From: an uncultured Clostridia bacterium
GTDB lineage: Bacteria > Bacillota > Clostridia > TANB77 > CAG-508
NCBI GenBank assembly: GCA_944386115.1
Contig: CALWZV010000007.1
Location: 1-43,157 of the forward strand
DNA length: 43,157 nucleotides
Reading direction: 5' to 3'
Both the position numbers and the translations under genes were made by a program. Shown here in pieces: positions 29,556 to 39,504 of the stretch (the first letter of the stretch is position 1; every line of letters begins with the position of its first letter). The notes under the pieces were generated by a model. The model saw nothing but the letters and a program-made list of their open reading frames with translations. It made no database searches and was not told the origin of the DNA.

Positions 29556-31500
29556 CTATTGTACTTTTGCTTTTCTTCCACGTTTTTTTGGTATTACTTC
29601 CACATCTTTTTTATTTGCTTTTCCTTTATTGTCTCCCCAGAATCTTTCTATAAATTTCTCGAAATTTTCCGCATCATTAACATCCATATTATTTTTCATT
29701 GCAATTAAATTCTCATCTGATATTTTATTTGTAATAACATATTCTCCATCAATATATTCTAATATGTTTACATATGTATACATTTCCTTGTCTGTTATTT
29801 TTGAAAAATATCTTGTAGCATTATCAAAAAACTTATCCATTTTTCCTTCTAAAGTTTTTTCATTTCTATGTTCAAATGTATAATCATTTTTAGATTCAAC
29901 TGGTCTACACTCTGTTATTCTTTCTACATATCTTTTTCCTTTAAAGTCTTTTTGAAGATGTATATCAAAATTTAAAACTTGTACAACTTGTTCTTCTGCT
30001 GTTTTTTCATTTGTAAATACACCTGTTCTTAACATTGAGTTTCTAAGTGCTGTTACCAAGTTTGGAAATGTTTTAGCATGGTGTGTAAATAAAGTAAATT
30101 TAGAAGCTACTTGAGCAGCTTGTATCATCCATGAAGCAACGGGATCTGTTGCAACCTCTCCGAATAATATTTACAGAACCATCTGTTTTTTTCTGAACGT
30201 CTAAACCTTCTTGTCCGGAAATTGTATCTGTTTCTCTAAATGTTAAAATGTTTCTTGTTGGGTATATTTTTCTTAAATGTAACTCAAAAGCTGTTTCTTG
30301 AACCCTTATGTTCATTGTTTCATATATATTTTCAATCATTCCCATAAGCATTGTTGTTTTTCCACAACCTTGCTCACCAGTAATTGATATAATTCTCGCA
30401 CCTTTTACAAGATATTTTAGAAGTTCAATAGATTCTGCAGACCCTTTTTCTCCTTTAAACCATTGTTCCAAAGTAGAGCGCTTTACGTCGAATTTTCTTA
30501 CGAAAAATGCCCAAGTCTCAGAAAAGCTTGGTCTTACAACAACAACTCTGGAACCATCTTTCATCTCGTTTATTTTATATCCATTTGTATCTGATAATTG
30601 TCCAGGGTTATTATATTTATATATATTTTGACAAACCCTTTTTAGCTCACTCTCAGAACCAAATGATAGAAATTCTAATCTTATTGATTTTCCTTGGAAG
30701 AATATCCATATACTATCACATGCTCTAGGCACTTTATGATCCAATACTTGATCTAAATAATCTGAATCTGTTTGTGCAACCTGGCTTAAAAAGCCTTCTG
30801 GTAATCCTGAAACACCTCCAGAGACTCCATCTATGTTCATATCTCTTACTTCATCTATTGAACTATAACCCTTATAATGCTGATAAACTCTTTGTACTAC
30901 AACATTTAGCTTATCAGAAAAATCTAGTACAACACCTTCTTTTTCATATATATCATTAATTTCTTCTGAAGTTATAACATAACATGGCTTAGTCTCACCA
31001 GCCACATACTTTAAAGTAGCTAGATTGTATTTTTTTATAAATTCTGTTAGTGCTTCATATCCAAATTCTTTTTTATACATATATATTAATATATCAAATT
31101 TATCCTGTGGTGTTAAAAGTGATGGAACATCAAATGAAATTGATTTTGATATATTGCTTTCAGTTACACCATATTCTTTTAAAAGTAAATCATATATTAG
31201 TTCTTTAACATACTTTTTGTCATTTACATCTCCATATGTACATCCCTTTAAAGCCTTCTTTAATTCATATTTTTTGTCTTTTCTTCTTTTCAATTCATCT
31301 TCTGAAAGCCCAATATCATATAAATTAATTTTTGTTATTTCATCAAGTCTTCTTTTTATAAATTCTATCATTTTTTCCAAAGTATATGTTTTATCATCTA
31401 CTTCAACTTCTTCAGCTTTTTCATGTTTTCTTTTATTAATGAAATAATATATTCCAAATACTATTCCTATGACAACTACTATTATTAAAATAATATTCAT
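29556..31500 (-). CDS. cpaF: CpaF/TadA-type pilus ATPase with N-terminal membrane anchor (+1 shift at CGG)
   Basis: 647 residues after correction. A type II/IV secretion ATPase powering pilus assembly. Walker A is SITGEQGCGKTTMLMG and a His-box-like THHAKT follows. CGG at 30160-30162 must be read as C-GGA to give SVNIIGEVATDPVASWMIQA, which continues into the rest of the ATPase core. The first 20 residues (MNIILIIVVVIGIVFGIYYF) form a transmembrane helix, unusual because CpaF proteins are normally soluble. The basic C-terminal tail ends KKRGRKAKVQ. It is co-directional with the platform gene 25 bases downstream. Confidence 0.88.
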
Positions 31501-31525
31501 TATAGGCTCCTCTCTATTAATATAC

Positions 31526-32374
31526 CTATCTTCTCATTTGCAATTCTTGCAATTTGTATATTATTTTTTCACTTGTTTTTTTAACCTCATTTATAAATAT
31601 TGCATTTCTATCAGTATCACTTATTTTTCTAAACCTTAAGAAAAAGTCTGCAATTTTACCTTCATTACAACTTTCAAAAAACAATGTACAATAAGGTATA
31701 AGTAATGGTTCTTTTTTCTCACCTAAATACCTTGCAACATTTTTTCCACTATATTTTGAAAATCTATCATATCTTCCTATAAGTGTCATAATATTATTTT
31801 GGGCAAATATAGGATTTTCTTTTTTCAACTCCATATATGCATTTATTATTTTTAGTCTTTGAGTTATACTTACAACAATTAAGTCTGAACATTCTAATAT
31901 CTCTGTTGCTATATTATTATCTAATCCTTTATTCAAATCAACAATTACTAGGTCATAATATTTATTTGCAGTTTGAATTATCTCCTTGTATATAGTTCTT
32001 ATCTTTTCATATTCTTGATACGATTCTGTTCTTATACTAGGCAAAATTTCTAGCCTATCTCTAAAAACTATTTTCGTATAATTTTTTATAATCTCTGGTG
32101 TTGCTTTGTTACTCGTAATAGCTCTTGCTAGTCCTTCAATTCCTGCTGTTAAATCATTTTTTACACCATTAAAAATATTTAGTCCTCTTCTTTCTTCTTC
32201 TTTCTCCCAAAAACATAGCTCAAGTGTATCATCATTGTAGTTTGTTGGAACTATTAATATTTTAAAATTTCTTTCCATTGCTATATTAGTTGCAATTGCA
32301 GCTATAGACAATGTTTTAGCAGTTTCTTCTTTTCCATTGCTCCAGAAAGTTATAATTGACATACTATACTTCAC
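31526..32374 (-). CDS. CpaE/TadZ-like P-loop protein, degenerate Walker A
   Basis: About 282 residues (GTG start; an internal ATG at 32362 is also possible). The N terminus MSIITFWSNGKEETAKTLSI occupies the place of a MinD/ParA deviant Walker A but reads SNGKEETAKT instead of KGGVGKTT; the two key lysines are kept. DLVIVDLNKGLDNN corresponds to Walker B. CpaE/TadZ proteins place pilus machines at the cell pole. The neighbour at 32399 is a second relative. Confidence 0.68.
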   Translation of the reverse strand: MKYSMSIITFWSNGKEETAKTLSIAAIATNIAMERNFKILIVPTNYNDDTLELCFWEKEEERRGLNIFNGVKNDLTAGIEGLARAITSNKATPEIIKNYTKIVFRDRLEILPSIRTESYQEYEKIRTIYKEIIQTANKYYDLVIVDLNKGLDNNIATEILECSDLIVVSITQRLKIINAYMELKKENPIFAQNNIMTLIGRYDRFSKYSGKNVARYLGEKKEPLLIPYCTLFFESCNEGKIADFFLRFRKISDTDRNAIFINEVKKTSEKIIYKLQELQMRR

Positions 32375-32398
32375 ATTCCTTTCTTAAAGTCATAAATT

Positions 32399-33097
32399 TT
32401 AAGAATTTTTCTCAATACTTCTAAGAACTTTTCTAAGTTCGCTAAATTTTACCTCTTTTATTATCTCATTTACTACCATTAGTAAGCTTTCCTTATAATG
32501 TTCACTTAAATTTCTGAATTTAATTTTAGCAACCCTTTGATTTTCTATTATAACGCTTTGATCTCCTTGTTCAAAAGGGAAATAAATTTTATTCGGATTC
32601 CAATTAACATTCATTTTCATAGATAAAAAGTTCAAATAATCATCTTCTTCTTGTAACATCTCTTTAGAATACAGAATTTTAGTCATTGGAATTTCTTCCT
32701 TATATCCACTTATTATTTCAAGGCCTTTTTTTAATGAATATAAATCAAAAGATGTTACAAAAAAGTTCGTTTCTGCACTTCTCATATCAAAATTATCAAA
32801 TGCTTTTGTAGAATCTATATCAATTAAAACTATATCATAATTTAAGCTTTCTTTTTCTGTTAGTCCAAGATATTCTTTTACTTCTTCGAAATCATCAAAT
32901 CCGACTCCAATATCTATTTCTTCAAATTCAGTAACATATGATACCGTTGGATTAATTACTGGTATTATGTACTTTACTTTTTGAGTAATAGTAGTGTCTA
33001 ACACAAGTACTCTATTACCAAGTACTGTAAGAATCTTTGCCACTTGAACTATTAGATCTGTTTTATCAAATGCTCCTACAAACCCAATTTTTTTCAT
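32399..33097 (-). CDS. CpaE/TadZ-like protein without Walker A
   Basis: 232 residues starting MKKIGFVGAFDKTDLIVQVA, then NRVLVLDTT, and a DIVLIDID strand matching the ParA/MinD fold. The glycine-rich loop is reduced to GAFDKTDL and lacks the GK[ST] signature, so ATP binding is doubtful. The paired arrangement with the following gene suggests a heterodimer, by inference. TGGAG precedes the ATG. Confidence 0.62.
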   Translation of the reverse strand: MKKIGFVGAFDKTDLIVQVAKILTVLGNRVLVLDTTITQKVKYIIPVINPTVSYVTEFEEIDIGVGFDDFEEVKEYLGLTEKESLNYDIVLIDIDSTKAFDNFDMRSAETNFFVTSFDLYSLKKGLEIISGYKEEIPMTKILYSKEMLQEEDDYLNFLSMKMNVNWNPNKIYFPFEQGDQSVIIENQRVAKIKFRNLSEHYKESLLMVVNEIIKEVKFSELRKVLRSIEKNS

Positions 33098-33128
33098 ATC
33101 TTACTTCTCCATTTCCTTTCTTAAATCA

Positions 33129-34043
33129 TTACATAACTGTAGTATCTAGTGCTTGTAAATAATCTGATCTTTTTTCTAAAGCTTTTTGACGTTCTGTTGA
33201 AACTCCTTCTTCTATATTTGTTTTAGCTTCACTTCCATATTGTGTTAAAGCATTCTCAATTGCTGTTCTTTGCTCAGCATTACTTGCACTAATTGCATTT
33301 AATGCATTTTTTGCTTCATTTATAATATTTGGATCTTGATTTACTAATCTACCTACTGCATTAGAAACTATATAAGTTGGTGTAACATCTGTATTTAGCC
33401 CTGCATCTGTATGTCTATTTGCATATAGTAATGATCCTGTCATTTGGTATGCTTCAACTATAGCATTACTCATAGTTACTATTTCTGCTTCAGACATTTT
33501 AACCCAAATAGTGTCTTCATCTGCATCCTCAACATATTTCCTTGCAACAACAATATAGTCTTGTCCACTTGGTAATCTTAATCTTATATCTATATATTCT
33601 CCCACTTCTAATCTAGCAGGCAAAGAAATCATACTATATTCTTGCATTCTTAAATTTTGCGAAGGGTCTTGTGATTCAGTATATATCATACTTTTAGCAA
33701 GCACTGTATTTGCACTTAAATCTACTTTTGCTAAAGTTTTTTCTTGTCCTGAATTATCTGCTGTACTTATTCTTAAATTATTATAATCAGTGCCACTTAT
33801 AGCATTTATTGGAGCTGTTTCTAACTCCATCTGGATTACATCAGATTGTGTTATTTCCTCTCCTGACTTTATATCTCTTGTTAAGATATATGCCAATATT
33901 TTTGGATTTTCTTCTTCCTCACTTTTCATATTTGAAATTTGCATAAGCAATAACCCTATAATTATTGCAGCAATAACTAACATTATCAAAAACCCCAATA
34001 AAAATGAGTTTCTAGCTTTTCTTTGCATTGGATTCATCGTCAT
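33129..34043 (-). CDS. CpaB/RcpC-like SAF-domain protein
   Basis: 304 residues. An N-terminal transmembrane helix (about 14-36, FLLGFLIMLVIAAIIIGLLL), then an SAF domain: YILTRDIKSGEEITQSDVIQ and later PARLEVGEYIDIRLRLPSGQ. SAF proteins of Tad systems act outside the membrane in pilus assembly. It is the first gene of the operon, with GGAGG and a promoter upstream. The C terminus is helical and Ala/Asn/Glu-rich. Confidence 0.78.
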   Translation of the reverse strand: MTMNPMQRKARNSFLLGFLIMLVIAAIIIGLLLMQISNMKSEEEENPKILAYILTRDIKSGEEITQSDVIQMELETAPINAISGTDYNNLRISTADNSGQEKTLAKVDLSANTVLAKSMIYTESQDPSQNLRMQEYSMISLPARLEVGEYIDIRLRLPSGQDYIVVARKYVEDADEDTIWVKMSEAEIVTMSNAIVEAYQMTGSLLYANRHTDAGLNTDVTPTYIVSNAVGRLVNQDPNIINEAKNALNAISASNAEQRTAIENALTQYGSEAKTNIEEGVSTERQKALEKRSDYLQALDTTVM

Positions 34044-34087
34044 TTAGAATTCCTCCTTAAATATTACAAAATAATACTATTTAATAT

Positions 34088-34116
34088 ATTGTACAACATT
34101 TTTTTATAAAAAACAA
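34088..34116 (-). promoter_or_regulatory. promoter of the pilus operon
   Basis: On the minus strand TTGTTT (34111-34116) and TACAAT (34088-34093) are separated by 17 bases, about 45 bases before the first start codon. A SigA-type promoter is the likely reading. Confidence 0.55.
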
Positions 34117-34171
34117 TCTATATATTTGCTGTAATATAAATTTAATTAACTTGTAATTAAACTGTAATATT

Positions 34172-35044
34172 TCAAAACACAAATTTATTTATTGCTTGTG
34201 CAACACCACTAGAATCATTGTCATTAACAACACAATCAGCTACTTCCTTTATACTAGGGTTACTATTTCCCATTGCAATTCCTAAACCCGCATTTTCTAT
34301 CATAGTCTTATCATTTATATTATCTCCTATTGTTAAAACTTCTTTATTTTCTATACCCAATTCTTTCGCAAGAAATTTTATGGCATTCCATTTATCTGTA
34401 TTTTCAGCAGTTACCTCTGTATAGAAATATTCTACTTTAATTTCTGTACTACCTGTTTTAATAATTTTTCTTGACATGTGCTCTACATCAAGAACATCTA
34501 TTCCTTTAATGTTTTTTAGTGTTTTTAATATATTTTTAAATATCACTTGACTATCATCACAAATTGTTATCTTTAAATATTTATCAATTTCAGACTCTTT
34601 AACATATTTATATAAATTTTCAATTATATTTATATAGGTTTTTTTTCCATCTTGTTTTTTTAAATTTTCATTATAATAAACTAAAGTATTATAATTCAAT
34701 TTTTGAGTTAGAATTGAGCTTTCAGTATATATGTTATAATATATACTATTTTCTTCACAGATCTTTATAATATCTAAAACCTTTTCTTTACTAAGTGTTT
34801 TTTCATAAATAACTTTATTATTTTTTATATCATAAATTGATGAGCCATTTCCACATATTGCATATTTATTTAAATTTAAGTCATTTGAAAAACTTTGAAT
34901 TGTAGCATAATTTCTACCAGATGCAAGAATAACATTTATTCCTGCTTCATTTGCTTTTTTTACTGCATTTTTGTTCTCATTTGTAATTTCTCCATAAGAA
35001 TTTATTAAAGTTCCATCAATATCTATTGCTATTAATTTATACAT
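34172..35044 (-). CDS. Cof-type HAD phosphatase
   Basis: 290 residues. HAD motif I is IAIDIDGTLINSYGEI, motif II ILASGR, motif III/IV region EVLTIGDNINDKTMIENAG and GIAMGNSNPSIKEVADCVVN. This is the Cof/YidA group, which dephosphorylates sugar phosphates or cofactors; the substrate cannot be told from sequence. It stands alone between the pilus operon and the SASP gene. Confidence 0.92.
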   Translation of the reverse strand: MYKLIAIDIDGTLINSYGEITNENKNAVKKANEAGINVILASGRNYATIQSFSNDLNLNKYAICGNGSSIYDIKNNKVIYEKTLSKEKVLDIIKICEENSIYYNIYTESSILTQKLNYNTLVYYNENLKKQDGKKTYINIIENLYKYVKESEIDKYLKITICDDSQVIFKNILKTLKNIKGIDVLDVEHMSRKIIKTGSTEIKVEYFYTEVTAENTDKWNAIKFLAKELGIENKEVLTIGDNINDKTMIENAGLGIAMGNSNPSIKEVADCVVNDNDSSGVAQAINKFVF

Positions 35045-35232
35045 AAAAACCTCTCTTTTTTATTTTTTGTTTTTTGAAAATAATTCTTCGAATTTATTAT
35101 ATCCTTTTCTATTTTTTTTTACAATATTTTTTTACAAAAATTACTAGGTTTATTTTATAGATTTCTACACATCATAATATTGAAAAAACAAATATGTTTT
35201 TTTCTAAGAACTTTCTAGGAGGTGAATTTATA

Positions 35233-35439
35233 ATGGCAAACACAAATAGCAATAGAAAATTAGTTCCAGAAGCTATGGATTCTTTAGACAGATTTAAATA
35301 TGAAGTAGCTAGTGAAGTTGGAGTTAACTTAAAAAACGGATATAATGGAGATATATCAGCTAAAGATGCTGGTAGAATAGGTGGAAACATGGTAAGAAAA
35401 ATGATCCAACAAGCTGAAAATCATATGATTGGTAAGTAA
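35233..35439 (+). CDS. alpha/beta-type small acid-soluble spore protein
   Basis: 68 residues starting MANTNSNRKLVPEAMDSLDR, with KYEVASEVGV and DAGRIGGNMVRKMI, the two family signatures. Such proteins coat and protect spore DNA. AGGAGGTGA precedes ATG 35233; the frame continues upstream but without family similarity. A CATAATA at 35173-35179 could be a SigG -10 element, though I see no convincing -35. Confidence 0.95.
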   Translation: MANTNSNRKLVPEAMDSLDRFKYEVASEVGVNLKNGYNGDISAKDAGRIGGNMVRKMIQQAENHMIGK

Positions 35440-35466
35440 GTTATCTACTAGTTGTTTAGTTTAAAT

Positions 35467-35520
35467 AAGCAGGAATTGTTTTTTATTTAAAAATTTAAAA
35501 CAATCCCTGCTTTCTTTTTT
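35467..35520 (+). terminator. SASP gene terminator
   Basis: A long stem, AAGCAGG..ATTGTTTT pairing with AAAACAAT..CCTGCTT, is followed by a T-rich run to 35520, just after the SASP stop codon. Confidence 0.85.
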
Positions 35521-35532
35521 ACCTAATTAATA

Positions 35533-36066
35533 TTATACTTCTGGTTCAACTAAACCATAATTTTTGCCATCTTTTAATTTATATATAACGTTTACTTTAT
35601 TTGTCTCTACATTTACAAATACTAAAAACCTATCTTGAGGCTTTTCTTGCAATTTTAGTTTTGCATCTTCTGGAGTTATTGGCTTTATTTCATAATATAA
35701 AGTTTTTATAATTTCATCTTCTGGCTCTGTTATATTATTCATGTTTTGTTGTTCTAATATTTTCATAGTATCATCTTTTAGTTGTTTATCTCTTTTAGTT
35801 TTCCATTTTCTTATTTGTCCTTCCAATATATCAATATCTTTATCTATTGATGCATACAAATCTTTATGTGCTGTTACAGCTCTAAAAGCTTCTCCTGAAA
35901 CACTAACTTGCATTTCTGCAATTTGTTCATTTCTTTCACTCTTTATTGTCATTATTACATCAATTTCATTTTCAAAATACTTTTCAATTCTTGGCATTTT
36001 TTTAGCTATATAGTCTTTAATAGCTTCAGTTGCCTTTATATCCTTTCCTGCTATTTTTATGTTCAT
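35533..36066 (-). CDS. hpf: long-form ribosome hibernation promoting factor
   Basis: 177 residues. The N-terminal RaiA/HPF domain (MNIKIAGKDIKATEAIKDYI ... VTAHKDLYASIDKDID) joins a C-terminal dimerisation domain (IKPITPEDAKLKL ... FVNVETNKVNVIYKLKDGKN). The long form dimerises 70S ribosomes into 100S particles in resting cells. An AGGAGG-like site precedes the ATG. Confidence 0.95.
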   Translation of the reverse strand: MNIKIAGKDIKATEAIKDYIAKKMPRIEKYFENEIDVIMTIKSERNEQIAEMQVSVSGEAFRAVTAHKDLYASIDKDIDILEGQIRKWKTKRDKQLKDDTMKILEQQNMNNITEPEDEIIKTLYYEIKPITPEDAKLKLQEKPQDRFLVFVNVETNKVNVIYKLKDGKNYGLVEPEV

Positions 36067-36146
36067 AAAAATTACCTCCTAACAAATTTGTAAATATTTT
36101 AGTATTTCATATTATATATGGTAAAATTATTTTTTGCAAGTATCTT

Positions 36147-37958
36147 TTAGCCATCATATATATCTATTACTTTTGCATTTAAAACATCATTTTTTATATT
36201 ATTTATTGGTTCTTCTAATTCTATTGTTACAATTCCATAATAAGATTCTTTTCCATTTTCAAGCTTTTTATCATCTAAATAATAAACAATTGTACTTTCT
36301 TTAACATTTATTTTTACTGCCTCTGAAATATCATCATCTAAACCTGTTTCAAAAACTATTGTTCCAACCCCGTTTTCATCTACATCAACATCTATTATTC
36401 CTCCATTTAAAGTTGTTTTTCCAGCCATATTATTTTCTAATTCTTCTAATTTAGACTTTTGCACAACACTTACTTGATCTGCAACTATAGTATTTCCACT
36501 TTCAATCTTGTCACTTTCAACTGTAACTTGGTCTCCTTCTTTCAAGTATAAAAATGACATTTCTTCATAATCTCCATTTGCATTCCTATTTGCAATATTA
36601 AATATTTTTGTATTTTGATTTATTACAACATCTACTTCCCTATAAGTTACAGTATTATATAAATCATCTATATACTCTAATCCAGCTTCTACATGCATTA
36701 CATCATTATCTATTTTAGTAATTATTCCTTTTACATAATGTCTTGTTTTTACATTGCATTTTACATTCTCAGTATTAATCGATCTATCAAAAACATTCAC
36801 ATAAACATTATATTTATCAGTAAAACTAGAAAAATTATATTCTATTCCATGTAGATTCCAGTTCATGCTTTCCAATTTATATTTTGATAAAGTTACAATA
36901 ATATCTGTACCAGTTTTATAATCCACATTCAAATCAATATTATATCTTGTTTCAAAATTTTTTAAATCATCTTTTTCTTTTAATTTTATTTGATATATTA
37001 AACCATTATATTTATCCTGCAAATTTCCAACATCAATTTTTTCTAATTGTAAATTTACATCAATATCACTTGTGTTTTCAAGTCCATATTTAGGTCTATT
37101 CTTTGATTTTTCGTCCATATAGTCCTTAAACTCATTATTATTCCATACTTCAAAGCACATAGGTTTTTTATTAAAATCACTTTCTCCATAACTATTATAA
37201 TCTAATAAAATAAAATTTTTGCCAGAATATCTAATTGTATCTAGATCCCTTGTTTCAAAAGTTTCATAAGGTTCATTAATAGCTGTAAACTCCATTCTCT
37301 CAAACACCTTTTCTAAAAGCTCATCATAAAAAATATCTTCTTTTGTAAAAACATAAAACTCATCTTTTTCTTTCTTTTTATAAATTATTCTATCTGGAAT
37401 ATAATTTGCATTTTTCCCTTCAATTACTTCTCTTTCAAAAAAACTTGGACTTGTTAAATAAAAACTTAAATCATCTTTTTTATATGTAGACTCAAATACA
37501 TATCTTAAATATCCTGTACTTGAAATATATTCACTCTCATCTTTCCTATAACTTATTTGAATATAATCCAAATCTGGAACAAGAGCAAAAATAACAACTA
37601 AATTCTGGTCTATAAATTCTGGTTCATTATTAATATCAACCTCTTGTGCTAATTCATCTTCAATTCCAAAATATGATATTTCTAATTCATTATCATAAGA
37701 ATTACCTTTACCAATATTTATAGTATAAAGGTTTTCCCCATTTTTTAATTTACGAACTATTTCTTCAATTTGTGTAATATTTTTAACATCTGTATTAGCA
37801 TATTTTTTTACATCCTCTTGTGAAAGATTCGCAAAACTTATATAATTTATTTCTTTTTTCCCTAAATTAATATTATTCCTTATTAGTGAATAAATAAGAA
37901 TGCTAATTAACATTATAATAATTAAATATATTATTGATATTATTAATTTTTTCTTCAA
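36147..37958 (-). CDS. anchored extracellular protein of the BlaI/M56 module
   Basis: 603 residues, one N-terminal transmembrane helix (about 5-26, then outside). The body is rich in beta-type segments; around residues 465-505 NTKIFNIANRNANGDYEEMS and LYLKEGDQVTVESD suggest an OB-like or DUF5666-like fold. I recognise no catalytic motif. It lies 13 bases after the M56 peptidase gene and is probably co-expressed with it and under BlaI control, perhaps as the effector or sensor partner; that role is inference. Confidence 0.6.
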   Translation of the reverse strand: MKKKLIISIIYLIIIMLISILIYSLIRNNINLGKKEINYISFANLSQEDVKKYANTDVKNITQIEEIVRKLKNGENLYTINIGKGNSYDNELEISYFGIEDELAQEVDINNEPEFIDQNLVVIFALVPDLDYIQISYRKDESEYISSTGYLRYVFESTYKKDDLSFYLTSPSFFEREVIEGKNANYIPDRIIYKKKEKDEFYVFTKEDIFYDELLEKVFERMEFTAINEPYETFETRDLDTIRYSGKNFILLDYNSYGESDFNKKPMCFEVWNNNEFKDYMDEKSKNRPKYGLENTSDIDVNLQLEKIDVGNLQDKYNGLIYQIKLKEKDDLKNFETRYNIDLNVDYKTGTDIIVTLSKYKLESMNWNLHGIEYNFSSFTDKYNVYVNVFDRSINTENVKCNVKTRHYVKGIITKIDNDVMHVEAGLEYIDDLYNTVTYREVDVVINQNTKIFNIANRNANGDYEEMSFLYLKEGDQVTVESDKIESGNTIVADQVSVVQKSKLEELENNMAGKTTLNGGIIDVDVDENGVGTIVFETGLDDDISEAVKINVKESTIVYYLDDKKLENGKESYYGIVTIELEEPINNIKNDVLNAKVIDIYDG

Positions 37959-37971
37959 AATACTCTCTCCT

Positions 37972-39504
37972 TTAAAATTTCTCTGGATTTTTTAAGTACT
38001 CTCTTAAATCCATATTATATTTTTCTTCTAGTTCATTCCTTGAAAAACTATATTCTACTAATATTTCATCTAGCTCATCAATTTTTGCTAATCTAAACTT
38101 TATTTCATCTAAATTATCAATTAAAGCAAATAGTGCCCTTGCATTATTCTCCAATATTTCTTGTTTTTCTTGTTCTGTTTTATTTTCTATAAAATCTTTA
38201 TATTCATTTAAATTTTTTGTACTATATGTAGTATACATTCCATTTCTGTTTACACTTCCTTCTCCATATATAACTGCAATAGTATATGGTTTTTCCCTTG
38301 TATTAAACTGAATATCTTTAATTACATTAGACAAACTAAGTTTACTAACAATATTTCTAACAGATGCACTATCTCCTACATATGGAATTGCATAAGGTGC
38401 TACATTTTTAAAATCGAAAGTATACATTTTATTACTTGTATCTTTTGAGCTAATCGTAAAAAACAACAATACTAAAATAATTATTAAAATTATTGAAATA
38501 ATTGCAACTGTTTTATTATTTTTATTAAACTTTTCTTTTAGCTTAATCATCTCTATTCTTCTTTTGGTACTGCTATGTTTTCTTGCTAAACATAGCATTT
38601 TATTAGATATTTTTTTATTTTCAGGTTTGTTTAAGCTTTCAATTAGTGTACGACCATATTCTTTGCACTCTTCATCATTCATTTTATTTATGGCAAGCTC
38701 ATCAACTGCAACTTCCATATCTTGCCTTACTCTTCCAATTAAAATCCATGTAAATGGATTAAACCAATGCACAGCTTGAGCAAAAATTAAAACATAATTA
38801 AATATAACATCTCTTCTCTTATAATGAGCAAGTTCATGCATAAACATATTTTTAATTTTATAATCTTCCTGTTTCATAATTTCATCTGTTATAGCAATTT
38901 TTAAATTAAATATAGAAGCTGTTTTACAATAATTTTGTTTTACAATCTTTATGTTTTTCTTAATATTTAAAGAATCTTTACATTCTTGCAATATTTTTAA
39001 AATTCTTTCATCTGTAACATAGTTTTTTCCAAGCTTTAAACTTACAATAATACCACCAATATAGAAAAATATTAAAATAATAATAAATATTCCAAACCAT
39101 ATTCCAGGAATTGCATAATCAAATGCAATAAATTTAAAAGTTGATAAATTCAATTCATTTGTTACATTTTCATATTCTTCTTTATTTGGTTCACCTCTTT
39201 GAACATATGAATTGTAACTTGCCATTCTTGCTTTATATTCTTCTTTATAAGAAATATTTTCAATTGGTTCTAACAAATTCGAAATAGAATTATCTAAATC
39301 TATATTAAGTCTTATTGGTAATAATAATGAAATAACAAAAACTATCCATATTATGCATTTCCACTTTGGAGTAATTAATTTGTCAAATATTTTTTGAATA
39401 ACAAATATTACAATTCCCATTATAGTACCAATTACAGACATACTAACAATTGTATAAAATATAGGTCTTAGGAAATCTCCTATTTGAATTAAAAAATCAA
39501 TCAT
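37972..39504 (-). CDS. BlaR1/MecR1-type M56 membrane peptidase
   Basis: 510 residues. Four predicted membrane segments (about 15-40, 49-68, 130-155, 330-355). The zinc peptidase motif is HELAH at 223-227 in MFMHELAHYKRRD, with a downstream EVAVDELA supplying the third ligand. M56 proteins cleave BlaI-type repressors on receiving an outside signal. The C-terminal extracellular part (about 150 residues) lacks the penicillin-binding SxxK sensor domain of BlaR1, so the signal is probably not a beta-lactam bound there. Its start overlaps the blaI stop as TAATG. Confidence 0.9.
   Translation of the reverse strand: MIDFLIQIGDFLRPIFYTIVSMSVIGTIMGIVIFVIQKIFDKLITPKWKCIIWIVFVISLLLPIRLNIDLDNSISNLLEPIENISYKEEYKARMASYNSYVQRGEPNKEEYENVTNELNLSTFKFIAFDYAIPGIWFGIFIIILIFFYIGGIIVSLKLGKNYVTDERILKILQECKDSLNIKKNIKIVKQNYCKTASIFNLKIAITDEIMKQEDYKIKNMFMHELAHYKRRDVIFNYVLIFAQAVHWFNPFTWILIGRVRQDMEVAVDELAINKMNDEECKEYGRTLIESLNKPENKKISNKMLCLARKHSSTKRRIEMIKLKEKFNKNNKTVAIISIILIIILVLLFFTISSKDTSNKMYTFDFKNVAPYAIPYVGDSASVRNIVSKLSLSNVIKDIQFNTREKPYTIAVIYGEGSVNRNGMYTTYSTKNLNEYKDFIENKTEQEKQEILENNARALFALIDNLDEIKFRLAKIDELDEILVEYSFSRNELEEKYNMDLREYLKNPEKF

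Noticed and set aside
389-31500. recG, tyrS, ABC permease and ATPase, acyl-CoA synthetase, murC, spoIVB, cpaF and a pilin gene as pseudogenes or sequencing-error frameshifts
   Set aside because: Every break is the same event, one C before an in-frame glycine GGN. CGG in other codon phases is untouched, and essential genes are affected. Random decay or base-calling error would not respect the reading frame.
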